The notes: generated by a model not told the origin, from the sequence alone. Shown: positions 45,992 through 58,405, numbered from the stretch's first letter. The stretch is 64,000 bases of DNA from Patiria pectinifera (GCA_029964075.1 CM057130.1:2046001-2110000); one strand, 5' to 3'. Numbers and translations: made by a program.

Positions 45992-46373
45992 ATTCCGGGG
46001 GGAAATTTTTCTTGTTCCTCATATTTGAAACACAAAATCTAACGATACAAATAAGGTTTGCCTTGATTTCATGATTAAAATCTCATTTATATTCGAATGC
46101 TTTTTTGTAATCTGTAATTCTCAATAAGCTCAATAACTTCCAAATGGCATTCCATGGACAGCTATAGAAGTGGGTTCTTAAGCCATGCATAACTTCAGAT
46201 AGCATTAATCAATTTCAGTAACGCTTTTCTTTTTCAAATTTAGTTGAAGAACATGCATGCTCTATAAAGAAAATGCTTTATTCCGATTTGAATGGTGTTC
46301 AAATTTGATTGCTCTTTCAGAAAACATCTTTAATCCGCGTACCTTTTTTTTACTCACCATGTTAAGTAAAATC

Positions 46374-46565
46374 TGAGGCTTTGCATGGTGGAGATACTAA
46401 ATGATGAGAGGTTTGCAGAAACACCATGTGCGAATAATTTCTCAACTAAGAGAATGGTTCTGAAAAGAACCAGAGGTATAAACTCGACGTTCCGGTCAGT
46501 ATGCTCTGACCGTCTTCAGGAGACGGTCAGAGCATACGATAATAAGATTACTCGATACATCACTA
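46374..46565. repeat. Divergent relative of the 17397-17699 foldback element
   Basis: CTGAGGCTTTGCATGGTGGAGATAC, split by eye into CTGAGGC and TTTGCATGGTGG, plus ACACCATGTG and TTCTGAAAAGAAC match the start and arm of the element at 17397. It ends in an inverted pair GTATGCTCTGACCGTCTTC / AGACGGTCAGAGCATAC (46499-46537). Confidence 0.6.
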
Positions 46566-46569
46566 ACAC

Positions 46570-47985
46570 AAAATAATGGGTTCTCCACTGATGTACAAAA
46601 TGTAAAAGAAAAAAAAAAGCCACATGAAAGGGTTAAAAAAATAAGAATGTTGTTGTATAAATCACCACAGGTATGTTATTGTATAAATCACCGTGACAAA
46701 AAAGGCAAGGGGTTCTACTGTCATGCCTATCCTTACCCCATTGATACACATAAAAGCAAAACACTGCAGGCAAGATGAACAACAGAATGATTAAACAATG
46801 AATAGGGTTCCCCTTTTGGTGGTGAAGCCATTGGTTCAGAATTATCAAAAAGACAAGCATTACATTTACAGATAGCGTTCTAACTAAGCAATAACCTAAA
46901 TAACAAACAAGAACAATTAAACAGCAGGAGTCTATACGTCCCACCCCGTCTTAGTGAGAATTATTGTTGATATACTCTATTTTAGCACTCAACCGCATGT
47001 TCATTCGAAAAATAAATCAGCTTTATCTGCAAAAAGAAAGTGCAGAAATACTAATAGGATTAGCTGGCTGGCGATGTGGCAGGAATAATTTGGTGGAGAG
47101 TTTTGATTTTGGAGCCAAATTATGAGGTAAAACATCGACAGCAAAAATCGTCAGCATGTTCAGTGCTGGTTGGAAGTCAGTGCACCATGACTTCGCTGGA
47201 CTGCAATGACATTTACGGTTCGGACAAGCGTGACAAGAAAATCAGTTTGAAAGTCGCATTAGTATTAAACCAAAGCGCTTTTGAAAATTATGAAAACTAG
47301 GCTGACTGGAATTTAATGAAGATTAGGGCCTACTTGAGATTGCAAAAGTAATTTTGGAATGATAAAAACTGAAAAAGAAAAAGGTGTCCTAAACCACACA
47401 ATCGCACTGCGAATTTGAAAAACTAGAGCTTGGAGCTAAATGGTTAGACTTTGGCCTTAACTAAAGCAACGAAAGTAACTAAGCCTATAGGCCTAATTCG
47501 TGAAAATAAATTCTTACCACGTTTGCTGTAAAGTGTTGTCTTCACTCTTTGGAGAAAGTTGTTCTGGTCTCTTGAGTTTGGTATTCACAAGACATACGAT
47601 TAAAGTACGACTACAAAACAAACTCTGCGCGCACTGCGTGAACACGATTAAACCATACCGATTGTCGCTGCGGAAACCCCCACCAGAAATGACAGATTCA
47701 CGGTCAGATCGTATGTGTAAATTCGTGAACGTGGAGCAATATTTTATTCATCTGTAGTATTCTTTCAAAACGGTTTTTATTCAAAAGACATTTTCTATTG
47801 AAGATTTCTAATGATATAATCAGGTATGGGACATGTGACATAAAATTTCTCGGTCGGTCTGCTGTAGAACTGCTTCTGCTACACCGCCATTTTAAAAGTT
47901 ATCCTCTTTCCCATTCGTTTGACCCCACTGCGCAACTCGGTAGGGGAAGAGACACGTACGGTGCGCTCGCCGCACATACTATAAT
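46570..47985. other. Intergenic stretch without a recognised gene
   Basis: No exon supported. A hydrophobic minus-strand frame at 46633-46944 lacks an ATG and family motifs. Confidence 0.4.
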
Positions 47986-47989
47986 GCTG

Positions 47990-49030
47990 ATATAACATTT
48001 TTGTTAAGTCGTACCGATGTTATATCTATAACATTTGAAAATAACATTTTAATGACTATATAGAAACATCATGACATATATACAAACATTTTAATATAGA
48101 AACATCATGACATATACACAAACATTTTAATAACGTGATATAAATGCCTCAAATTTGACGTTTTATCAGGTATGTTAAAGCGATATTATCAAAACGTTAT
48201 TACCAAATGTTTTAAAAAGATTAATCGATGAAATATCACATTATACAACAACAATTTAATAACGTGATTTAAATGCCTCATATTTAACGTTTCATCCGGT
48301 ATGTTAAAGCGATATTATCAAAACGTTATTACCAAATGTTTTAAAAGGATTTATGGAGGAAATAGCATGATATATACAAAAATATTTTAAGCGTGATTTA
48401 AATGCCTCAATTTTGACGTTTTATCAGGTGTGTTAAAGCAATATCATCAAAACGTTATTGCAAAATGTTTTGAACAAATATTTATGGAGGAAATTTCATG
48501 ACATTACAAAATGTTGTAAAAATGTAATTGAAATGCCCTAAATTTGACGTTTTATCAGGTATGTCTAAGCGATATTATTAAAACGTTTTTACCAAATGCT
48601 TTAAAAAGATTCATCGATTACACAACAACATTTTAACAACGTGATTAAATGCCACATATTTAACGTTTTATCCGGTATGTTAAAGCAATATCATCAAAAC
48701 GTTATTACACAATGTTTGAACAAAGATTTATGCAGGAAATTTCATGACATTACAAAATGTTTTAAAAACGTTATTGAAATGCCTGAAATTTGACGTTTTG
48801 TGAGGTATGTCTAAGCGATATTATTAGAACGTTTTTACCAAATGTTATAAAAAGATTGATTGATGAATTATAACATAATGAAAACATCTGACAAACGTTT
48901 TACATTAATGTCAGGAAGGTGTCGTTAAAACATTACTGAGACCATGTCGCCATAACATTATTGCAAAATGTCATGACAACATTAGACATAACATATTTAC
49001 CACGTTATTAAAACATCAATGTGTTAGCTG
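47990..49030. repeat. Degenerate AACGTTAT-type array A
   Basis: A unit of about 120-140 bases repeats several times with landmarks AACGTTATTACCAAATGTTTT, read as AACGTTATTACC then AAATGTTTT, plus TTTGACGTTTTATCAGGTATG and AGCGATATTATCAAAACG. It ends TGTTAGCTGGGGAGG, as array B does at 51735-51746. Both are likely long, iterated termini or bodies of one non-coding repeat family. Confidence 0.65.
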
Positions 49031-49872
49031 GGGAGGTTGGCCGCATGCATTCACAGAGACTGGTACCAAAAATAACGCGTCGTTAAACGAGCCCTTGTGA
49101 AAGGGGTACCGGACAATTTTATTCCTTATCTTTTACGTTGTATTTTCACTACGATTTTGTCCTGAAAAAAACACCTTCGCCGGGTCAATTTTTCTTCTAC
49201 CGTCCCGATTCGTAATGAGGAAAAAATACGCGAATCGTATACAAACAAGAAATTAAGGGGAGGAAATGGTACTTTGTAGGGTCAAACTTTTTTAAAGCGA
49301 TTTTGGCATTCTGGAGCCCGGAATATTGGCCAACAATGCTATGAGAAGGTGTGGATGAAGCCTCCTCAGACTATTCAATTACTCGGACTCAACATCCAGG
49401 AAGAGAACGACTAATCTTTTCATCCCCCCCCCCTTGTCATTTGTTAAAGGTTATCCTTCTGGCTAACCATCTTGGGGATATCACCTCTTTTGTTGTCCTC
49501 CCCGGTAACTTCATCCACTGCCACAGTCCTTTGGTCCTTCCCCTGCATCACCCACTAGCTCTTCACCCGCTCCCATTCTCTCTCATCACCCAACAGCACG
49601 ACCGTCCCTGCCCCAACCCTTCATCCCCTTTGATCATTACCTACTGCCACACTCCTTTGGTTCGTTCGGCCCCCTGTTTGTTTGTTTGTTTGCTTGTTTG
49701 TTTGTTCTTTTGTAAACTATTGCACTTTTGTCTTTCAGAAAGGCCATGCTCGGATCTCAATTGTTACGCCCTCTCATTTTGTTCATTAATATATTTAACG
49801 TCAATCCAGTCAGTTTATATAAGCAGTTTGCGGCAGTTGTATTCCTTTTCAATTTGAGAATTTGTTTACTAA

Positions 49873-49878
49873 TTTATT
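49873..49878 (-). promoter_or_regulatory. Polyadenylation signal AATAAA for the MCT-like gene
   Basis: Minus-strand AATAAA about 20 bases after the TGA at 49899-49901. Confidence 0.5.
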
Positions 49879-49898
49879 TACAGTGCCTTTTCCATATC

Positions 49899-52800
49899 TC
49901 ATACCCGTTTCGTGATTCTTCCAATGACCAGGGGAATGAGAGCTACAGCTGGTGTAATTCCCATAATGATGAACGTCAGGTCATAGCTGCCGGTCTTGTC
50001 GTATATCCAACCTTTACAAGAAAATGATAATATAAATAAATCAACGCAAAGCCAATTATGTTGTTAAAAGAATGTATCTGTTTGTAACGGGGGAGTTCGG
50101 ATGGTACCATTAGAATCGTCAGGGGTACAGGAAACGTATGCGCCTCAGAAAAAAAGTTGCTTTTTCAATTATCAGAGTACAAAGCCTTGGGAATTGGAAA
50201 GTCAATCTCAGCTTAATTCCCGCTCAAGTTCGGGTATAATGAAAGATACAAATTATTTAAAAATTACAAATTTCGTGCACATACATAAACATTGTTACAC
50301 TGGGCTGTTCATTTACATATTTGTGCACTTTCGTTAAACCTGTCAACATTTTTTCATGAGACTGGTAGGTTTGCATTGTGGACACGAACAAAGTATGGAA
50401 GGATTGGGGTAGGCCTAACACCATGTGAATATTATCTTTTTTGAGTTGGGTCGGTCTTAGAAGAACCCGTTGTTTTAACTCAACTTTGTGGACAGTGTGC
50501 TCTGTTCGTCACCAGGGGACCACCGGACTCTTGCCGGTATAAGGTTCCAAGTAGTGGATCTTTTTCATGTATGGAACATAATCTTACTACAGGGTGAGTA
50601 AAAAAACGCCAAATGCCAGGACTATTGTTTTAGTGAAGTTCTGCATGTAGCACTTTTTAAATCTATGATATGAATGCCCGATTCATAAACTTTCTTTTAG
50701 TACAAGAATCATTCAAATCATTCATGTACTTTTCAAGCTGCGGAATTTTAAACACAACCACTGTTTTAAAGTTCCGTTCACGGATCACAAAAAAGGTGTG
50801 CGTTCTTTCAGCAAAACGAAAACATCCGTATGTGATTTGTTTTCTTCCATTGAAAGAACAGTTAGTGATTTTAACATTCAGTACATCGTAATCACAATTA
50901 ACGTTTTGTTCACAACATAATCATCAACACTATAAAAGCATGGATCGTAACAACAACGTAATTTGCACAGCATAATTGCAACTTATATTGTCAAAGCATC
51001 TATATAAAACGTTACTGCAACGTCCGAATCACAACATAACAGCAACGCTGTAAAAATACCAAGATACAATGTCACGACAACATGATAGTTACATTTTAAC
51101 AATACTATTATGATAATACCTTTATGCATCGCCATCATAACGTAATGAATGGAACATCACAGCGACTTAGTGTAAATTCTTATATACAACGTCATGACAA
51201 CGTGAGATTAACAACATACCAACAACGTTATAAAAGCAGTCACATACAATGTTACAAAAACGTTATGATTTTAACATCACAGCAAGGTTGTGAAATACCA
51301 AACTTCAACATGGTGATAACGTGATTTTCACAACTGAAACAACGTTATAAAAAAAAACCTACATGCAACGATATCACAACGTCATGCATGATTACAACCT
51401 CACGGCAACGTCATGAACATTCTAAATTACAACGTCATGACAACGTAATATTGATAACTTAAAAACAACGTTATGAAAATACCTACATACAACGGAACCA
51501 AAACGTCCTGTTTATTACTTTATTACAACGTTGTGAAACGACCACCATACAACGTGAATACAATGTCATATGATGACTTTCATACGACGTTGTCAAAATT
51601 ACCAATATGCACCATTTTTACAACCAACGAATATACAGTCAAACATTGTGGCAACGTTGCTTTAACGTCGTCGTGATACATTACCAAATGGCAACATTTT
51701 CACAACTTTGCACAACGTTGTGGCAACGTGATATGTTAGCTGGGGTGGTTATGTGAAATGTAGATTGCCCATATAGTGTGTCAGATGAAATAACCATGCA
51801 AAATGGTGATTTCACAAGAAACTTTTTCCAAGCCGCATATACGTATCCCGTACGCGTACCGATTCTAATAATTGTCCTGATATATAGTGGGCTGAGTAAG
51901 TGTATGCATACTGCCAGACCAAGCAAAGCACTCGACTTGGGCCAAGTCTAGCGGCATACGTGTCTAGATAGCATCTATGATACGTGCGAACTAACGCGCA
52001 TGACTATGGCTCCCAACGGTTCGTGTCTATCATTTCATAGACATTCCCTGCGACGTGCACGGGTTTTTTTTCCAGGACTTTAAAGGGATACTTAAATTCT
52101 ATCAGTTCTATATATTAAGATGTGTACTTACCTGGTAAAAATCCCCCGAGGAATTTTGCCAGTATTCCAAGAAATCCAATCCACGAGAACGCACTTGTCA
52201 GTCTGTCTCTACCTAATAGTTCCTTGGTAAGCACGTCAGATAAGGTATACAGCGATGATGAAGACAGACCATATAAAGCGGTCAATACGGTCACACTCAG
52301 TGTGTCCTTTGACCATTGATCTACGACAAGCGACAGACTCAGTACAAGGCTGCTTATTATCACTGCTGTAGAACACTTCACGAGGCCTCTATCAACAAAA
52401 GGCGCAAACAGGACGCATCCGAAAAAGTAGCCGACGCCCGAAGCCGAGCATATCGCAGCAGACGCTTGGGGCGAGAAACCCTTGGAATGAAGATTAGAAA
52501 CGTAAAACAGGAACCAAGCGGTATCTACGAAACGAATCCCAAACAGGCAACTGAAAACTACCCAGAAATTAAACTGAAGAAGTATTCGCAGATCCAGAGT
52601 TGACAATGCACGAGTGAAACAAGATCCGAGGCAGACCCTACAGGTGCTGTTTGGTTCATGCTGGTCATGTTGATCTACTGGTAGCTCGTACTGTGGTTTG
52701 TTTTCTCTGGCAAGTATAGCACAGACTGCTGGATGAAAGCAAACCCCGGCAAGAAGCAAGGTGGCTCCTCTCCAGCCATAGGTATCGAGTAAAAGCTGCA

Positions 52801-55800
52801 TGATTGGTGCAAAAGCAAGCAACGAGAGTACTTGTCCCGTGTGGCTTATTCCACTGGCCATGGTCGACAACTGCCACGTACCGCTTACTGAAGGAACGTC
52901 CCAGAGTAGCCTTACTTAGAACAATGCCGATCCCCAAGCCTGGGCCTGAAACAAAGTGAGAAAATGCAATAGGAGTAAAAAGAAATAAAGGTCTAACAAT
53001 AAGGGAAAAATGGTAAAAACATTCACTACATCGTGTCTTGGACTCCATTGTCTCAAACGGTCACATGTCGAGTCGATACAAATGATTGTTACATCTTGTG
53101 CTGGAAACAGCAATTCCAATGGTCGACAACTGCCACGTGTCTAGTCAATAACTACTTCATATACAATGCGTTCCATAAATGAATCTTATATACACTGTGC
53201 TGCATGTAAATTGCGCATGTTGCGCGTGCGTGTACGGCCTGCCCCCGCACGCGCTCGTGACTGAGAAGTGCAACCGCCTATAGTCTCATGTCCAGCAGGA
53301 AAGCGTGCAGTTATCAAAGATTACATCGCAGTGATTATTTCATTTTTGCATAGTAAGTTACAACCATTTACTTTTTTGACATATTGGCACGATATAACAA
53401 AACAATTGTTGACTGCCGTAATGTGGGATATGTTTTGTTAAATCCAATCATGGGTCATAGCACCGGAGGCGAACAGGGTGTTAAAAACGGCATGTCAAAC
53501 GTCACAGCAGTCAACAATTGTTGACTGTTTACTTCATAAACTGCGTCGCGTTATTTTTGCATATTAATTACCTCCGACGAAGAACTTTCATGGGCACGCG
53601 TGCTGTATTGGTTCAAGTATTTTCTTTCAGAAGTACAAAAAATATGAACCCGAGTATAGCAGAACTTAATACAACACCTGATACTTTTCTGATGTTCGCG
53701 ATGTTTTATTGTTTTCGAGCACGCACCCTTGGATTAGCTGTTTTACTAACTATAGCAGCATTTGGTGTGTCTTCACAAGTTCTTACCAACCACGACGGTT
53801 AAAATAACAGCGATGTGTATGATACTCGTAGCTAGTGGAACCAGCACTAATCCCACACCAACCATGAGCGTGCTCAGAATTAACATCCGTCGACTGCCGA
53901 ACTTGTCTTCAAGGAGTGTGCTGAACAGACCTGAACAAGATGTGGATGGAAGAATTCTAAAAGGTTATGTAACAAATACCTTCATAATGAAGAGACTACA
54001 GGACGGAAATAGTACACACGCATTTAAATCGAAATGAAAGATAACAAGAAAAGTAATACCGGAGTCTTAAATAGCGCACGTATCTACCAACAATTAGGTA
54101 CTCAGGGCGCATATAAATATGAATTTATATTTTTTCTCCGGACACTCGGCCTCCGTAAAATAAAAAACTGAGGGGGGGGGTGAGCTGGTACCATTTGTCA
54201 ACAGGGGGCGCTGTTCAAATTCAATATTATTAACACTAGATTACAGAATGGTGTACTGTATTTTCAACAGGCAGACATTATTCCAGTAACAATTTTTTTA
54301 GGTGTCAAAGCAGGGGGGGGGGTTTCGAATTATTTTTTAGGAACTTGTATGGAAAAAATTGGACAGAGATGGGGGGTTTGACCCCCCCCTCCCCCTGTGG
54401 AGTATTCTGAACCTGTAGTAACGATATACAAGATTCACCGGCATCACAGTTCATAAGTTCGATGAACACAAGCTACTCACGATATCGATATTCTACATGC
54501 TTTCACAAAGTTCGGTCACAAAGATCACCAAAGGTTCACGAATTTCACATTGTTCACAAGGTTCACGAAGCTCACTAAGGTCCCGAAGGTTGTCCATTAT
54601 TCACTGGTAAATATCACATGATGTCACGGTAGAATACGTCAATATAATGAAGGCAAAATAAGGTAAAAAATGGATATCAGCTCCACCGGCTAAACACTAC
54701 AAACACGTTTCTAAAAATCGCCCTATACTACCTTGCGCGCCCACGCTTCGAATGCAAATAAGGCGGGGGTCACTGAATGCGCGCAGTGCACAGAGGTGAA
54801 AGGTGAGTATAAGCACATTAACATATAAGGCAAAGATCTTGAAACTATACAAGTACTACGAGCCATCTGGCCAAAAATAGTCATCAAATTAGTTACCAGC
54901 TATGTCGATTGATACTACCATGACCGATATGGCTATTCCGGTCAGCCAGACGAGGTCGGTAAACTGACACATTGAGTCGTTCGTCCCATTCATTGGTTGG
55001 ATAGCCGACAGAGGGGGCTATTTATTTGTGCAGCGCTCACTATGGATACGCACTTTTAGCCAATCAGGAGTACGCGCGTATCACGCGCGCGATCGATCGA
55101 TATCAACGCGACGTGTGCACGTAGCTGGATTGTGCATGTAAACAAGACGGAAATTCGAGACAAAACCATGTTCTTTTACACAAATCTGAGCGATCCATAT
55201 ATTCCTAGACAATGTACTTGTAAAATAGGACCTACACAGCCTTCTTGGCAAGCTGGCGAACAAATTGACAACATGGAAAGTGCATTAATTTCCAATAAAT
55301 GTGAGTGTTTGTCGACTGTTTCATTGTTTCCAGTGACCGTTACCATGCATCAGTTGTGCGTATGTCGTCATATGATAATTCCATTATACTTCAGGGAGGA
55401 TAGTATTACCTGAAGCGCGCAAACTTAGGCCTAGCCTCAAAGTTGTTCATAGGCCTAGGGCCTGTTTTTTGTTATCAGGCCTTTAAAAGGCCTGATAACA
55501 AAAAACAGGCCCTAGGCCTATGTTTTTTGTTATCAGGCCTTTAAAAGGCCTGATAACAAAAAACAGGCCCTAGGCCTATGAACAACTTTGAAAATGTTTC
55601 ACACCGTGGAGCATGCAAGATTATCTAAATTAAACTTTATGTAGAAATAGTTGGCAGAATTATTTTTAAAAAATAAAACCTTGAAAGAAATGAAACAGTC
55701 CAGTTGACCAAATATGGTAACGGAATTCCCCGTGGCGTACCGCTACCAAAGTTGAAACGCTGAACTTCTGAAGTTCTTTTGAAAGTAAAAAGTACTAACA

Positions 55801-56380
55801 CAAAATTTTCATACTGAACTTTTATTAAAATATAATTTGAATATTTATGAACGTTTCTTTCATATTCCGAGTGAGCAAATTGCATAACAAGGTTCAATGG
55901 GACGCGGCACGTCGCGAAAAGAGCAGTGTTGTGATTCGCTTGAACGAAGACCCATAGAGAATGTGCGTATTTCGGTTGTAACATGCATGTCGAACTTCAA
56001 ACATAAAAGTACTTACACAAAATTTTCTGAGTTTGAAACGATATTTTCACGACATGATCTTGAATAAATGTAGTTTCAGATACCGAGTGAGCAAATTGTG
56101 CCAAATACTTCAAATGAGAGGTATAGAGTGATTTCAAAATGACACAGCGTACTCAGCATCAAATTCTACACGCATTTCTCTGTTCTGCCGTTGGCGGCGC
56201 CCCCAATGAGACGCTTCAACTCGATATGTCAGTCAACGTGGGAAGAAGCACTCCCAGACTCTTTAACACACCTCCCCACTGCGCAACGATGCTGAACGAC
56301 ATCAGTAGGATGAAGCAGCCGTTGGAGGTGAATTCTTTGGTGGTCTCCTCCGTGGAACTGCGCCTTGAACATATCCCCAT
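49899..56380 (-). CDS. MCT (SLC16)-like monocarboxylate transporter, 5 exons, one frame break
   Basis: Major-facilitator transporter of the SLC16 type, probably moving monocarboxylates or related solutes across the plasma membrane. Exons: about 56380-56222 (ATG at 56380; MGICSRRSS..., first helix NGCFILLMSFSIVAQWGGVLKSLGVLL); 54963-54897 (TDLVWLTGIAISVMVVSIDIAG); 53930-53787 (LFSTLLEDKFGSRRMLILST, the family DRFGxR loop); 52945-52132 (GPGLGIGI..., RFVDTAWFLFYVSN, GVGYFFG, GLSSSSLYTLSDVLTKELLG); 50011-49899 (GWIYDKTGSY..., final helix, TGA). Total about 430 aa, usual for MCTs. Exons 2-5 join in phase, but the exon 1 donor is unresolved because the best GT (56220) does not match the next phase. 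Exon 4 has one base too many between SFSKRY and MASGISHTG (near 52860-52880), so either the assembly has an error or the gene is broken. The classic N-terminal DGGWGW motif is replaced by TSNGCF. Confidence 0.75.
50885..51746. repeat. Degenerate AACGTTGT/AACGTCATGACAACG array B
   Basis: A unit of about 60 bases repeats: TACAACGTCATGACAACGTG, then an ACAACGTTATAAAA... segment, then a spacer ending in ACCTACAT. It ends GTGATATGTTAGCTGGGGTGG. It lies in the last intron of the MCT gene. The many ACAACGTTGT words are self-complementary. Confidence 0.65.
54185..54400. repeat. Dispersed repeat with G/C homopolymers (pair at 11085-11310)
   Basis: Contains GGCGCTGTTCAAATTCAATA, TTACAGAATGGTGTACTG and AACAGGCAGACATTATTCC, followed by a G-run and TTTTTTAGGAACTTGTATGG, all matching 11085-11290. 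It lies between MCT exons 2 and 3. Confidence 0.5.
55438..55590. repeat. Perfect 153-bp palindrome containing a duplicated inner palindrome
   Basis: The outer ends CAAAGTTGTTCATAGGCCTA and inverse enclose two successive copies of TTTTTTGTTATCAGGCCTTT+AAAAGGCCTGATAACAAAAA. The whole block reads the same on both strands apart from a base or two at the centre. It lies in the first MCT intron. Confidence 0.85.
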
Positions 56381-56725
56381 TGCGTCAAAATGTCATGAAT
56401 TCAGTGCGTCAAAATGTCACCAATTCAGGGCACAACAAACGTCAAAGCATTTGTGTAGTACACAGTATAACTCGATACAAACCAGGAAACTCAGTGTGGT
56501 CTGTAATATTGATTGTTAGAAACTGACCTTTGTACAATCCTATGAACTTGAAAGTTTGTTTGGGCATCGGGTCGGTATGTATAGCCTTGGTACAAGTCTG
56601 ATTTTGTCACTGTCCCACGCCAGCGAGCTTACTAGTTTTATGATCGGCCCATATAAAAATGACCGTGCTACGTACGCCACTTACATTGCGCGACGTGTCT
56701 GTGGTAAAGCCAGACACATCGCAAT

Positions 56726-56860
56726 GCAAGTGGCGTAGCAATGTCATTTTTTAATACTGCGGGAGGGAGGGTAAAGTTCGTGAACAGGGCACTCGTCCCG
56801 TCCGTTCTGAAATAAGAGTCTTTTCTCCGGTCACTTGGCCTCCGGAAAATCAAAGGGGGG
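56726..56860 (+). repeat. hAT-like terminal fragment with TTCTCCGGTCACTTGGCC
   Basis: AAGTGGCGTAGCAATGTCAT...GGGCACTCGTCC...CCGTTCTGAAATAAGAGTC, then TTTTCTCCGGTCACTTGGCC. The same order of blocks occurs at 59249-59380. Loose matches to the last block are at 12473-12500, 44747-44770 and 54138-54160. Confidence 0.5.
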
Positions 56861-57724
56861 GGGGGCCTCGTTAAAGGCCGCTTGGTAAAAAAACAAATGG
56901 GGTAACTTCTGTTTTTTATTTAAAAGAAAATGGGCATTTCATTAACTTAAGAGCAGTACTCTACACATTTGGTGGGGTTTTTTTTTGGGGGGGGGGGGTT
57001 GGTGGTGGTAAACACACTGGTGAAAAAAGGGATTTATACCGGAGATATGGGCGTACCTACTGGACATACTCCAAGTCTAATCCTCTCTTTTCTTTGACTA
57101 TTACCCGCAAATTCCTGGAATGAGTGGCTCAAACAAACCATAGGGATCCAACGAGTTTATGCCAACAAAATACGTCTAATATTAAGTACCCGGGTGTTTT
57201 TTTTGTTTTGAAGATTAGGAGTGTCATTTAAAACAATTTACAACCTTATATATGAAATTCGGAAAATGTTATCTAGACCCACATATCGCTCATATTTGGC
57301 AGCAAAATACGGTACAACTGTTTGCGTTGGCACAGACTCGTTGGAATTTGCTTCCATTTGTACATTTTGTTGGGGTGACTTTATCAGTTGGGCGATGGTC
57401 GCTACTGATTGCTTATAAATACTTTGTGTACAAAATATAATGCTTATCTTTGTATTTTAAAGCTGCGCCTATGTCAAACCATTTTGTAATAAACAATAGA
57501 GGACTCTGTTTTGATATTTATCGCGTTTTAATACACGCACAAATATGCTTGGAATCTATTGAATAAGCAAGTGTAAAGAGTTATACAATACGTTCTTCAA
57601 GGACCGATGATTCCTGCGGACAATGAACAAAGCCATATATGTATATATAGCTAGCTAAAGATTACCACGAGTGTAACAAAAGACTGCACCGTTTCATACG
57701 TTTCATACTGGAGCTTAGTCTATG

Positions 57725-57756
57725 TAATAGACCACGGCGAATGCCGTGGTCTATTA
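57725..57756. repeat. Perfect 14-bp-stem hairpin with GAAT loop
   Basis: TAATAGACCACGGC, GAAT, GCCGTGGTCTATTA. It could be the centre of a decayed MITE or a transcribed hairpin. No further context supports a function. Confidence 0.7.
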
Positions 57757-57927
57757 TGCGCGAACAGATTAATTAATTAATTAGCTGATTAATTAGGGAA
57801 GACCCCGCGTCTTGACTTCCTAGATTTTGACCAATCAGCAGGCGCTTTATATAGGTCTATCGGGTCTTCGGTCATTCACCCGTTGCGCGTCATAGACATG
57901 GATTTAAAAAAAAATGTCACCGCGCGC

Positions 57928-58098
57928 GGCGCTCGGTATCATGTTACGCGAATGCGCTCCCGGCTGTTGTTGTATTACAAAACGCTGCATTCGAATTGAC
58001 CAATCATGGCGCACGGTGTTCGGTATCATGTTACGCGAATGCGCCCCCGGCTGTTGTTGTATTACAAAACGCTGCATACGAATTGACCAATCACAGCG
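57928..58098 (+). repeat. Two tandem copies of an about 86-bp unit
   Basis: CGGTATCATGTTACGCGAATGCGC...GGCTGTTGTTGTATTACAAA...ACGCTGCAT(T/A)CGAATTGACCAATCA occurs twice back to back with few differences. CCAATCA at each end resembles a CCAAT box, which may be chance. Confidence 0.75.
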
Positions 58099-58292
58099 TT
58101 AGTCCTGATTTTGGGATGAAATGACGTCACGATTGATTAAAGTCGTCACCGATTAGCTGGCGCGCGGCTTGCATAAATCTGCATGCATAGACATATCAGA
58201 CGTTAGACAGGAGATGGCTCCGTGGATAACGGATGATACTCAGACTAACTGGAACTCTGCTGGACGAACAAAGGCACTGCCAACTTTCACGC

Positions 58293-58405
58293 GGCACCGT
58301 ACTGCGCAACGATGCTGAAAGCCATCAGTACGATGAAGCAGCCGTACCGTTGGAGTTAAGTTTTGTGGTGGTCCCCTCCGTGGAACTGCGCCTTGAACAT
58401 ATCCA
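58293..58405 (-). pseudogene. Duplicated, frameshifted copy of MCT exon 1
   Basis: The segment 58296-58650 matches 56275-56665 over about 350 bases. The copy of exon 1 still has an ATG in the same place (58400-58398 region, TGTGGATATGTTCAAGGCGC context). A five-base insertion after TCCAACGG shifts the frame and brings a TGA 8 codons later, and the distal part GTTGCGCAGTACGGTGCCGC also reads into a stop. It cannot encode the first helix. It lies upstream of the real first exon on the same strand, so it is a tandem duplicate of the 5' end of the gene. Confidence 0.7.

Noticed and set aside
46633..46944. Hydrophobic minus-strand frame resembling a small membrane protein
   Set aside because: No ATG at the proposed start, no recognisable motif, and AT-rich sequence that readily yields hydrophobic codons.
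49399..49735. C/T-rich stretch with a 168-codon frame
   Set aside because: Low-complexity sequence with TTTG repeats, no family signal, and antisense to the 3' flank of the MCT gene.
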